Shown: positions 54,231 to 62,635 of the stretch, one piece after another
Numbering within the stretch: the first letter of the stretch is position 1
Layout: every line of letters starts with the position of its first letter
Assembly (NCBI GenBank): GCA_016704465.1
Contig: JADJAD010000014.1
Span: 124,001-188,000, forward strand
Source: Gemmatimonadota bacterium
GTDB lineage: Bacteria > Gemmatimonadota > Gemmatimonadetes > Gemmatimonadales > Gemmatimonadaceae
DNA: 64,000 bases
Reading direction: 5' to 3'
Position numbers and translations under genes: made by a program
Notes under the pieces: generated by a model
Told to the model about the DNA's origin: nothing
Databases searched by the model: none
Seen by the model: the letters and a program-made list of their open reading frames with translations, nothing else

Positions 54231-56698
54231 TGCACGGTCTTCCGGGTGCGATCCCGCACGAAGAAGACCCCTTCGCCGATGCTGGTCACCACGACCGTTC
54301 CGCTCTTGAAGTACGGATACACGCTCCACGCTCCGTCAAACTGCGGCGTGCCGTCATCTCCGGGGTGCGTGTCGAGGAAGCCGACTTCCTTCGGGTTGCG
54401 CGGGTCGCTGATGTCGAGGATGCGCAGTCCCGACGTGTAGTTGGCCTGGTACATCCGGTCGCCCTTCACGTACAGGTTGTGGTCGATCGCCTTCTGCACG
54501 CCGACATGCTCCTTGACGAGGATCGGGTCGCTGAGGTCGGCCACGTCCCACACCATGGTGCGCGTCCCCTTCGCGGCCTCTCCCTGGCCGGCCGACTCGT
54601 CGCCTTCGTCGTTCAGGTACAGGTACCGATGGTCATCGGTGAGCCACGCCTGGTGGGCGTAGGCCACGTTGGGGTAGCTCGCGCGCGAGATCGCCACCGG
54701 GTTCTTCTTGTCCGTCAGGTCGGCGATGCTGATCGCCGTCTCGTTGGAGCCGATGCAGATCTCCTTCCCGGTGTAGCGCGTGTCGGGGCCGCGGTACTTC
54801 ACGCACTGGGCATCGTGCGAGTAGCCGGTCCCGGCGCGCCCCGTCTTCGCATCGCCAAAACAGCCGGCGAACTTCGGCTTCTTGGGCTCGCGCACGTCGA
54901 TCATGTGGTAGCCGCCGCCGCACGTCTCACCGCCGCCCGATGTCCCGACGGTGTACATGTAGCCCGTCTCCTCGTTGGCGACAATGTTGTGCGCACTGTT
55001 GATGCGATCGTACGTCACGTCGGGCGTGAAGACCTGCGGGGTGGTGACCTTGCGCAGCCGCGTCAGGTCGAAGATCTGGACCCCGTGCTCGCCCGCGTTG
55101 TCGGCGACGATGAACACGTGGTCCTTGTACACCTTCATGTCCCGCCACGCGGAGGCCGGCGAGCCCTTGGTCTTGGGCAGGTCGCCCAGGTAGCGCGGGT
55201 TGGTCGGGTCGGTGACGTCGACGAACGACGTCCCGTCGGTGCGCCCCAGCAGGGCGATCTCGCGCTGCGTGACGGAGTCGGTCCATCCCCAGTTGTCGTT
55301 CATGTTGGTGCCGCGCTTGCCGCCAATGGCGCTGATGGGCAGGAAGGAATACAACGACGCGCTGCCGCACTCGAACTCGCCGGCCTTGCCGTCGCTCCCG
55401 CACATCGTCTCCGATCCCTTCATGGCGGCGTACGTCTTCGCCGTCGCCGCCGGGAAGACCGTACCGCGGCTGCCCCACACGCCGGCGGCGGTGCGGCCGA
55501 GGAACATCACCGTCCCCTCGCCTCCCCCGTCGTTCGGCATCCCGATAGCCGCCTGGTCGCCGCCGACCGCGAAGGTCGTCGCGAACATCGCGCCCGGCTC
55601 CACACCCGGAACGTCGAGCGCCTGCATCCCGAGCCAGTCCCCGTCACGTGTCTGCCGCACCCGATAGATGCGACCGGTCCCGCGCTCGCTCCCTGGTGCC
55701 CCGATCCAGAGTTCATCGCCCGCCATTCCCAGGCTCTGCCCGAATCGCGAGCTGGAATAGTCAAACGACGTGAAGGCGCGGCGCTCCCGCCAGATCTCGG
55801 CCACGTCGGAGTATTCGAAGAGTGACACCATCCCGACGCTCCCGGCCCCCTGCCCGGGAATCACCAGGGCGCCGGGCGCCCCGGCCACCAACCGCTTGCC
55901 CGACAGCAGCACGCTGCTCCCCAGCCGCGCGTTGTCCGCCACGCGCGCAGAGAGCACGATGGCCTGCTGTACCCACGCCCCGTCCGCGGCGCTCGAGTAG
56001 GTAAAGATCGCACCCTTGTTGGAGGACCGTCCGGGAGCGCCGACGGCGAGGCGATTGCCGTCCACCGTGATCGCGCTCCCGAACCGGTCCGACACGGTCG
56101 ACTCCGTGACCGGGAGCTTTCCAGCGGAGGCCCAGCTACCATCGCCCTGCCGGCGGAAGACGTAGACCACCCCGCTCCCCTCAGCCGGGGCACCCACGTA
56201 CGCCATGTCGCCCGAGAGCGCGATCGCCGTCCCGAAGCTTGCCCGCGCCAAGCGCGCGTCAGCGACCAGCACGCCGGTGGGGGCCCACCGTCCGTCCGAC
56301 TGCCGACGGAACGAGTGGACCGCACCGCGCCCGCTATCGGGGCCGAACACCTGATCCACCCGTCCGACCAGCAGCGTGCTGCCGTCGGTCGCCAGGGTCG
56401 CGCCGAACCCGTCGCGATCCTTGGATTCGGCGGCGTTCAGCTTGCCCACCGCGCGCCAGGCGGTGCCGGTACGCTGGTAGATGTGCACGACGCCGGCGCC
56501 GGTCCCGCGGGACTCACCCACGAAGGCAACGTTGCCGGCGATCGCCACGGCACCGCCAAAGGCCGTCAGCCGCGCGTCGTCGTTCGCGATCGAATCACTC
56601 CGCACGGCCGCAGCAGGCGTCACGGTCAGGTCGCGAGCATCGACCGGCGACCAAAGGGTCGGACCCAGCAGGGTCAACATCCACAGCGCACGAGTCAT
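54227..56698 (-). CDS. LVIVD/choice-of-anchor-B type propeller protein
   Basis: Exported protein of 823 residues. Residues 1-22 form a signal. The first half has FG-GAP-like kelch units (AVAIAGNVAFVGESRGTGAG, ATLATDGSTLLVGRVDQVFG, SAITVDGNRLAVGAPGRSSN). The second half carries the choice-of-anchor B/LVIVD pattern: NDNWGWTDSVTQREIALLGR, GTSFVDVTDPTNPRYLGDLP, GVQIFDLTRLRKV, YHMIDVREPKKPKFAGCFGD, TAISIADLTDKKNPVAISRA and LRILDISDPRNPKEVGFLDT. Cysteines in the ETCGGG and EICIGS segments may form a disulfide. No transmembrane C-terminus is seen. First of three coupled propeller genes. The start is ATG 56698. Upstream is a divergent region of 476 bases. Confidence 0.85.
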   Translation of the reverse strand: MTRALWMLTLLGPTLWSPVDARDLTVTPAAAVRSDSIANDDARLTAFGGAVAIAGNVAFVGESRGTGAGVVHIYQRTGTAWRAVGKLNAAESKDRDGFGATLATDGSTLLVGRVDQVFGPDSGRGAVHSFRRQSDGRWAPTGVLVADARLARASFGTAIALSGDMAYVGAPAEGSGVVYVFRRQGDGSWASAGKLPVTESTVSDRFGSAITVDGNRLAVGAPGRSSNKGAIFTYSSAADGAWVQQAIVLSARVADNARLGSSVLLSGKRLVAGAPGALVIPGQGAGSVGMVSLFEYSDVAEIWRERRAFTSFDYSSSRFGQSLGMAGDELWIGAPGSERGTGRIYRVRQTRDGDWLGMQALDVPGVEPGAMFATTFAVGGDQAAIGMPNDGGGEGTVMFLGRTAAGVWGSRGTVFPAATAKTYAAMKGSETMCGSDGKAGEFECGSASLYSFLPISAIGGKRGTNMNDNWGWTDSVTQREIALLGRTDGTSFVDVTDPTNPRYLGDLPKTKGSPASAWRDMKVYKDHVFIVADNAGEHGVQIFDLTRLRKVTTPQVFTPDVTYDRINSAHNIVANEETGYMYTVGTSGGGETCGGGYHMIDVREPKKPKFAGCFGDAKTGRAGTGYSHDAQCVKYRGPDTRYTGKEICIGSNETAISIADLTDKKNPVAISRASYPNVAYAHQAWLTDDHRYLYLNDEGDESAGQGEAAKGTRTMVWDVADLSDPILVKEHVGVQKAIDHNLYVKGDRMYQANYTSGLRILDISDPRNPKEVGFLDTHPGDDGTPQFDGAWSVYPYFKSGTVVVTSIGEGVFFVRDRTRKTVQ

Positions 56699-57174
56699 CA
56701 CGAGATCCAGGTGTAGGGAGACGAGCGAACATGACGGGCACGAGCGACCGTCGCGGGCGGGCGGAGCGCACGAGAGCCTCGGCGGCGCGTCGAACGGTGC
56801 AATGATGGGGCAGTACAAACCGCCAAACGAAGATCCAAGCGAACCGGCATTTCAACAAGCACAATCAACAGGCAGTTCGACCGGCACATCAACTTGCAAA
56901 GCTATCGCTTACGACCGTCCGGGCGGAACAGTTCCAGTTGATCGTCCGCTTGGCGTCGAATGCCCGGGGGGCCACGGGCGCTCTCCTCGAGATCGGAGAG
57001 GCAGTTCGGCCTACGCGACTGATACACGCTCCGGGACCATATGGTCGCGCCGCGCGGAAACAGCCACCGTGCGCTGCGCTTAGATTCCGCGACTCCCGCG
57101 ACCCGTCACCCTGCGAGGCTCGTCCCGATGCAACCGCTGCTCCCCCGGTTCACCGCTTCGCGACGGCCTGACTC
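56699..57174. other. Divergent intergenic region with A+T-richer island
   Basis: Gap of 476 bases between the LVIVD-type gene (minus) and the Ser/Thr kinase gene (plus). Bases about 56795 to 56915 are clearly richer in A and T than the surroundings and include several TTG-rich stretches on the minus strand, the likely promoter of the propeller operon. A GACCATATGGTC palindrome lies at 57035-57046. I see no convincing gene; an open frame there (MMGQYKPPNEDPSEP) is too short and unsupported. Confidence 0.45.
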
Positions 57175-58989
57175 GTGACGCAGTCGACGCTCAGCGTTGC
57201 TCTCTCCGGCCGATACGCGATCGACCGTGAACTTGGCCGCGGGGGCATGGGTGTGGTCTACCTGGCGCGCGATATCGCGCTCGACCGGTTCGTCGCCCTC
57301 AAGGTGCTGCCGCCCGAGCTGGCCAGTCGTCCTGCGTCGCGGGAGCGTTTCCTGCGCGAGGCGCGCACGGCGGCACAGCTGTCCCACCCGAACATCGTCC
57401 CGGTCTTTCACGCCGACGCGATCGAGGCGCACGTCTTCTTCGCAATGGCGTTCGTGGACGGCGAGAACCTGGCGGAGCGGGTACGGGCCCGCGGAGCGTT
57501 GCCGGTGGCCGAGGCCGTGCGCCTGCTGCGGGAGGTCGCGTGGGCGCTGGCATACGCGCACGCGCGCGGCGTGGTGCATCGGGACATCAAGCCGGAAAAC
57601 ATCCTGCTCGACCGGACGACGGCGCGGGCCATGGTGACCGACCTCGGGATCGCCCGGGACACGACGCGCGCCGACGCCCTGACCCAGACCGGGCACGTTT
57701 TGGGCTCCGTGCACTACATGAGTCCCGAGCAGGTGGCCGGCGACGTGCTGGACGGGCGCAGCGACCTCTACTCGTTAGGCGTGGTCGGATTCTTCCTGCT
57801 CTCGGGCCGGCTCCCCTTCGAGGGGGACGTCGCGTCGGCGGTCCTGGTCGCCCACGCCACGCGCGCCGCGCCGGCGCTGGCCTCCGTGGCGCCGGCCGTA
57901 CCGCGACAGGTCGCGGCGGTCATCGACGCCTGCCTCGCCAAGGATCCCGCCGCGCGCCCGCCGACTGGCGAGGCGATGGCGGACCAGCTCGGCGCCGCCC
58001 TCGCGGCGGCGTTGCACGACGAGACCACCCGCCAGCATCCGCACGAGCCGGTCCTGTCGGAGCCCCAGGCCGCCGCGCTGTGGCAGCGTGCGGCGCAGCT
58101 GCAAGCCGATGCCCTGCGACGGCTGGACACGACCGCGATGGGGTCGGCGGCGACGGGGACGCCGGCCGACGGCTACCGCCTGCAGCACGTCCAGGCGGCG
58201 GCGGCGGAGGCGGGAATCTCCCAGCAGTTCGTCGCCCTCGCCATGGCGGAGCTGGGAGCAGTCGGGGCGACCGATGGTGACCGCGGCGCCCAGCCGCCCG
58301 CCCCGATCGGCGGCTGGCAGGAGCGGCAGGCCACGCGCATGCTCGGGACCAGCGAGCGAAGCTGCGCGGTCATGCGCCGCATGCCGGCCGCTCCCGCCCG
58401 CGTGCTCCCCGCGCTCGGGCAGGTGCTGCAGCAGTCCCCCTTCGGACTCACGCTCAACGGTACCGTCGGCGGGCATCCGCTGGACGGCGGCGTACTGGTC
58501 TTCGACCTGCCAGCCGCGATGAATCCCACGTGGTACGGCACCGGCATGCAGTTGGAGGTGCGCTCCCTCCAGGTCACGCTGCGGCCGACGCCTGGCGATG
58601 CGCAGGCCACGGAGGTCACCATGCATGCCGACTGGCGCCCCGGCGTGCGGCGCAACGTGAACTTCTCGGCGTGGATTGCCGGCGTGTTTGGTGGCTGCTC
58701 CGGCGGCCTCGCGGGCATCGTGGGATTCAAGACACTCGCCGCGATGGGTGCGTTAGGCATCGCGCTCCCCGCCGTCGGAGTCGGAGGAGCCGTCGCCGCA
58801 GGCTGCGCGCTGCTGTATCGCGGCAGCTACCGGAAGGCCGTACGGCGGACGCATGAGGAGATGACCCGCGCACTGGACGCGGTCGCCGGGAGCTTGCGCT
58901 CGCTGGACTTGTTTGGCGCTGCGGTCACGCCCCGGGCGGTCCCGCGCATCGGCGATGCCCCGGCGGCAGGGGTGCAAGATACCGGCTGA
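57175..58989 (+). CDS. Hanks-type Ser/Thr protein kinase with membrane C-terminus
   Basis: Eukaryotic-like kinase of 604 residues. The catalytic domain (residues 13-270) has the glycine loop GRGGMGVVY (21-29), Lys43, HRDIKPEN (D137), a DLG in place of DFG (156-158), MSPEQ and GRSDLYSLG. A short helical module follows (residues about 310-370, ALWQRAAQLQADALRRLD and VQAAAAEAGISQQFVALAMAEL), then a beta-rich region and two hydrophobic helices (FSAWIAGVFGGCSGGLAGIV, LPAVGVGGAVAAGCALLY), with a charged cytoplasmic tail. No PASTA domain. The kinase start is GTG 57175 with the first strand immediately after. The role is probably signal transduction; substrates unknown. Downstream comes a hybrid histidine kinase on the same strand. 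Confidence 0.92.
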   Translation: MTQSTLSVALSGRYAIDRELGRGGMGVVYLARDIALDRFVALKVLPPELASRPASRERFLREARTAAQLSHPNIVPVFHADAIEAHVFFAMAFVDGENLAERVRARGALPVAEAVRLLREVAWALAYAHARGVVHRDIKPENILLDRTTARAMVTDLGIARDTTRADALTQTGHVLGSVHYMSPEQVAGDVLDGRSDLYSLGVVGFFLLSGRLPFEGDVASAVLVAHATRAAPALASVAPAVPRQVAAVIDACLAKDPAARPPTGEAMADQLGAALAAALHDETTRQHPHEPVLSEPQAAALWQRAAQLQADALRRLDTTAMGSAATGTPADGYRLQHVQAAAAEAGISQQFVALAMAELGAVGATDGDRGAQPPAPIGGWQERQATRMLGTSERSCAVMRRMPAAPARVLPALGQVLQQSPFGLTLNGTVGGHPLDGGVLVFDLPAAMNPTWYGTGMQLEVRSLQVTLRPTPGDAQATEVTMHADWRPGVRRNVNFSAWIAGVFGGCSGGLAGIVGFKTLAAMGALGIALPAVGVGGAVAAGCALLYRGSYRKAVRRTHEEMTRALDAVAGSLRSLDLFGAAVTPRAVPRIGDAPAAGVQDTG

Positions 58990-59126
58990 GGCCGGCTCGT
59001 CGGGGCGAAGGATGGTACCGCGCGGGACGCAGCGCGCCCCGCATGGTACCTTCCGCCCTGCGAACGCTCGCGACCGCCGCCAGACCTTCCCGGGGGCGAG
59101 CATGCGGTTGACCCCAGTGCCCAGGC

Positions 59127-62100
59127 ATGTCCCCTCGCCTCGACCCGCGCGAACGCCCGCGTGACCTGCTCGCCCTGCTGACCATCGCGGTCGCCTTCCT
59201 GATCGCCCACCAGGTCGGCCTGCGCACGATCTCCCCGCTCTCTCCGCTCTCGCCCCTCTGGCCGCCGGCCGGGGTCCTGCTGGCGAGCTTCATGTTGCTC
59301 CGGCGGCCGCTGTGGCCGGCGGCGGTCGCGGTCGTCGCGGGCACCGATGCGCTCTCCCACGTCCTCGTCGGAGCCCGTGTGTGGGTGGGGCTCGCCTATC
59401 TGGTCCCCAGCTTGATCGAGTTGGCCGTCGCGCTGTGGATCATCAGGAGGCTGGCCGGCCCACGCGTCGATTTCCGCCGGGTCCGCGATACCTTCGCACT
59501 CGTGGGGGGGGCGGTCGCCGGGGCGGGCGTGAGCGGCGCTGTGGCCGGTGGCCTCGCTGTCGTCGCCTCCGGAGCGACGTTCGTCACCAGCGCCGTGACG
59601 TGGTGGGCGGCCGATGTCCTCGGGATGCTGCTGCTCACGCCGATGATCATTGCCTGGGTTCGCGGCCCTTGGAGCCTCAAGTCGCTCTGGTCAGCAGGGG
59701 CCGTGGAGGGGACGCTGTTCATGGCCTTCTGGACCTGGACGGCGGATCGCACATTTCGCGGGGAGGTGTCGATCGGGTGGCTGGAGCTCCACCCGTACAT
59801 GCTGGCGCCGTTCATGGTCTGGGCGGCCCTCCGCCTCGGGGTGCGCGGTGCCACTGCCGCGATGACCAGCGTGGCCGCCGTGGCGGTGCACGTCGTCCTC
59901 ACCCAGCCCGCGCTGTTCCCGCTCGGCGGTGCCAACGTGTCGGAGCAGCTCCTGCTCGTACAGGTGTATCTCGCCGCCATGGGGCTGACTGGACTCCTGC
60001 TGGCGTCGGCACTGGCCGAACGGGCGACGGCAGCGCGCGCGGCGCGCGAAAGTGGTGATCGGCTGCGCGTCCTTGCAGACAACCTGCCGAACCGGGTGAT
60101 CTTCCAGCTCGCGCGCGACCCGGATGGAAGCCGCCGGTTCCTGTACGTGAGCGCGAACGCGCAGTCGGTCCTGGGCGTGACTGCCGACGAATTGCTCGCG
60201 GATTCCGCACGGCTGACGCAGCTGCTATCCGCGGGCGATCGCGAGCGACTGGCCGCCGCGGAGCTGGAGAGCGAGCGCCGCCACCGGGAGTTCAGCATCG
60301 AGACGCACGTCCACGTGGGCGACGGCCAGGAACGTTGGCTGCAGCTTTCGGCCTCCCCACGTTGGCTCGAGACGGAACAGTTGGTGTGGGATGGCATCGC
60401 GCTGGACATCACGGAGCGCCGTCGGGACGAGCAACGGCTCCGGCGCACCAATCGCACGCTGCGCACCATTAGCCACTGCAACCAGGTGCTCGTGCGGGAG
60501 CGCACCGAGGATGCCCTGCTGCAGGCCATCTGCCAGGTCATCGTGGAGCATGGGGGGTTCCTGCTGGCCTGGGTCGGCTACGCCGACCACGACGACCAGC
60601 AGCGGGTGCGACCGGTTGGCTATGCCGGCGTTGAGTCGGGCTATCTCGAAGGCATCGACGTGCGGTGGGACGACTCCCGACAGGGTTCCGGACCGACGGG
60701 ACTCGCCATCCGGACCGGACGAGCGGTCGTCAGTCCGGAAATGCTCACCGATCCGTCGGCCGCGCCATGGCAGGCAGAGGCGAGAGCGCGCGGCTACCGA
60801 TCGAGCCTGGCGCTCCCGCTGCGCGATGGCGCGCGCGTCTTTGGCGCCCTGTCGGTCTATGCGCCCGACGTCGGCGTGTTCGACGCCGAGGAAGTCGCCC
60901 ACCTGACGGAGCTGGCCGACGACCTCGCGTACGGCATCCTCGCCCTGCGCGCCCGCGTGGAGCACGCCCGGGCCGAGGAGGCGCTGGGCGCGAGCGAGGA
61001 ACGATTCCGCCAGCTCGCCGAGAACATCCGTGAGATCTTCTGGATGCTCGACGCGCGCACGAACGAACTGCTGTACGTCAGTCCTGGCGTGGAGCGCCTC
61101 TATGGGATCTCCGTGGCGGAGTTTCAGCGAGCCCCCACGGCCATCGTCACGCGCATCCATCCCGACGATCGCGATCGCGTGATCGCCGCCTCGAGCGCGG
61201 TCAAGGCCGGACGCGAGCTCGATGAGGAGTACCGTCTCGTGGACGAGCGGGGCGGCGTGCAGTGGGTCCATGGCCGTGCCTTCCCCGTGCGTGACGCCAG
61301 CGGCGACGTGTACCGGATCGTGGGCATTTCCGACGACATCACGGCGCGCAAGCGCATCGAGGAACAGCTTCGCCAGGTGCAAAAGCTCGAGGCGATCGGC
61401 CAGCTGGCCGGCGGCATCGCCCACGACTTCAACAACATCCTCGCAGCCATCATGATGCAGGCCGGCATGGCGCGCGGCCTCACGGGCCTCCCCGCCGAGG
61501 CGTCCGAGCTGCTGCAGGATATCGACGCGGCGGCGCAGCGTGCGGCGAACCTCACGCGCCAGTTGCTGCTCTTCAGCCGCAAGCAGGCCATGCAGGAACG
61601 GCCGGTCGAGCTGAACGACCTCGTCGCGACGGTCATGCGCATGTTGAAGCGCGTCGTGCCCGAGCATGTCCAGCTGCACGTGTCGCTGCACCCGCGGGCG
61701 CTGGTCGTCCAGGCGGACCCCGGCATGCTGGAACAGGTCGTGATGAACTTGACCGTGAATGCGCGCGACGCCATGCCCGACGGCGGCGTCCTGTCGATCG
61801 AGACCTTCTCGCGGGAGGTGACGACCGAGGAGGCCCGGGGGCTCCCCGGCGCGACCGGCGGGCCATACGTCGGCCTGCGCGTGCGCGACACGGGAGGCGG
61901 GATCGACCCGCAACTCCTGGGGAACATCTTCGACCCGTTCTTCAGCACGAAGGAGCCGGGCAAGGGGACCGGGCTGGGGTTGTCCACGGTCTTCGGGATC
62001 GTCCAGCAACACCGCGGCACGATTCTCGTGGACAGCGCACCGGGCCACGGCACGACAATGGAGGTGCTCTTCCCGTCCCATCAGCTTGGCGTGGTGGCTC

Positions 62101-62513
62101 CCCCGTTGCCGGAACCTGCCGTGCCCGCGACGACGACGGCCACCCACACGATCCTGGTCGTCGAGGACGATCGCTCCGTGCGGGCGCTGACGCAGCGTAT
62201 CCTGGAACGCCAGGGCTATCGCGTGCACATTGCCGCAAGCGGCCGCGAAGCCCTGGACGAGTGGGAGCGCTACTCCCCCAGCATCGACTTGCTGCTGACG
62301 GACCTCGTGATGCCGGGTGGCGTGGGCGGCGTCGAGCTGGCCGAGGTGCTCCAGGCCCGGTCGCCGGGGCTGCGCGTGGTCTACAGCAGCGGCTACGACC
62401 CCAACCACGGCACACGCGCGGAGCGCCTCGAGCCGGGGGTCAACTTCCTGCAGAAGCCCGCCACCCCCCGCCAGATCCTCGCGGTGGTGGGGCAGATGCT
62501 CGCGCCGGACTAA
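59127..62513 (+). CDS. MASE1-PAS-GAF-PAS hybrid histidine kinase
   Basis: Large sensor of 1128 residues. Order: MASE1 membrane domain with eight or more helices (residues 1-300), a first PAS (about 310-435, with a PAC-like WLQLSASPRWL and DITERRRD), a GAF (about 440-620, AWVGYADHDDQQRVRPVGYAG, YRSSLALPLRDGARVFGALSV), a second PAS (about 625-745, IREIFWMLDARTNELLYVSPG, GISDDITARK), HisKA with the phospho-acceptor His766 in GGIAHDFNNILAAIM, the ATPase domain (NLTVNARDAMPDGG, DTGGGIDPQLLGNIFDPFFS, GTGLGLSTVFGIV) and a receiver with Asp1059 in LLLTDLVMPGG. No output domain follows. It may phosphorylate a separate regulator through the receiver. The start is ATG 59127. Confidence 0.93.
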   Translation: MSPRLDPRERPRDLLALLTIAVAFLIAHQVGLRTISPLSPLSPLWPPAGVLLASFMLLRRPLWPAAVAVVAGTDALSHVLVGARVWVGLAYLVPSLIELAVALWIIRRLAGPRVDFRRVRDTFALVGGAVAGAGVSGAVAGGLAVVASGATFVTSAVTWWAADVLGMLLLTPMIIAWVRGPWSLKSLWSAGAVEGTLFMAFWTWTADRTFRGEVSIGWLELHPYMLAPFMVWAALRLGVRGATAAMTSVAAVAVHVVLTQPALFPLGGANVSEQLLLVQVYLAAMGLTGLLLASALAERATAARAARESGDRLRVLADNLPNRVIFQLARDPDGSRRFLYVSANAQSVLGVTADELLADSARLTQLLSAGDRERLAAAELESERRHREFSIETHVHVGDGQERWLQLSASPRWLETEQLVWDGIALDITERRRDEQRLRRTNRTLRTISHCNQVLVRERTEDALLQAICQVIVEHGGFLLAWVGYADHDDQQRVRPVGYAGVESGYLEGIDVRWDDSRQGSGPTGLAIRTGRAVVSPEMLTDPSAAPWQAEARARGYRSSLALPLRDGARVFGALSVYAPDVGVFDAEEVAHLTELADDLAYGILALRARVEHARAEEALGASEERFRQLAENIREIFWMLDARTNELLYVSPGVERLYGISVAEFQRAPTAIVTRIHPDDRDRVIAASSAVKAGRELDEEYRLVDERGGVQWVHGRAFPVRDASGDVYRIVGISDDITARKRIEEQLRQVQKLEAIGQLAGGIAHDFNNILAAIMMQAGMARGLTGLPAEASELLQDIDAAAQRAANLTRQLLLFSRKQAMQERPVELNDLVATVMRMLKRVVPEHVQLHVSLHPRALVVQADPGMLEQVVMNLTVNARDAMPDGGVLSIETFSREVTTEEARGLPGATGGPYVGLRVRDTGGGIDPQLLGNIFDPFFSTKEPGKGTGLGLSTVFGIVQQHRGTILVDSAPGHGTTMEVLFPSHQLGVVAPPLPEPAVPATTTATHTILVVEDDRSVRALTQRILERQGYRVHIAASGREALDEWERYSPSIDLLLTDLVMPGGVGGVELAEVLQARSPGLRVVYSSGYDPNHGTRAERLEPGVNFLQKPATPRQILAVVGQMLAPD

Positions 62514-62537
62514 CCCGGCCCGGACGACCCTCGCGCC

Positions 62538-62635
62538 GAGCTCGTCGCGCAATGCTCGTCGCGCCATGCTCGTCGCGCCATGCTCGACGCGCCATGCTCG
62601 ACGCGCCATGCTCGACGCGCCATGCGCGTCGCGCC
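62538..62635. repeat. 14-bp tandem array flush with the pgl stop codon
   Basis: Seven units of 14 bp, including three exact ATGCTCGACGCGCC (62580-62621) and two ATGCTCGTCGCGCC; the last is ATGCGCGTCGCGCC. The array ends at 62635 and the minus-strand pgl stop codon (CTA, 62636-62638) begins at the next base. It nearly fills the gap to the kinase stop at 62513. Unit length is not a multiple of three, as expected for non-coding sequence. Confidence 0.96.

Noticed and set aside
54230..55825. Plus-strand open frame of about 530 codons antisense to the LVIVD-type gene
   Set aside because: Antisense shadow with no recognisable domain; the minus-strand gene shows repeated propeller motifs.
57035..57046. 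Palindrome GACCATATGGTC upstream of the Ser/Thr kinase gene as an operator
   Set aside because: Twelve-base palindromes occur by chance dozens of times in a window of this size; no second copy or regulator gene nearby.
59014..59050. Two GGTACC copies 31 bases apart with part of a stem between, after the Ser/Thr kinase gene, as a terminator
   Set aside because: Each is a palindrome by itself and the rest of the stem pairs poorly; too weak to call.
60225..62500. A very long minus-strand frame opposite the hybrid histidine kinase, continuous with the pgl gene
   Set aside because: The 5' part is genuine pgl (before its frameshift), but the extension over the kinase is an antisense shadow; the tandem array and kinase motifs explain the sequence.
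62538..62635. CRISPR-like appearance of the 14-bp array
   Set aside because: Units are contiguous with no spacers, shorter than CRISPR repeats, and no cas gene is present.
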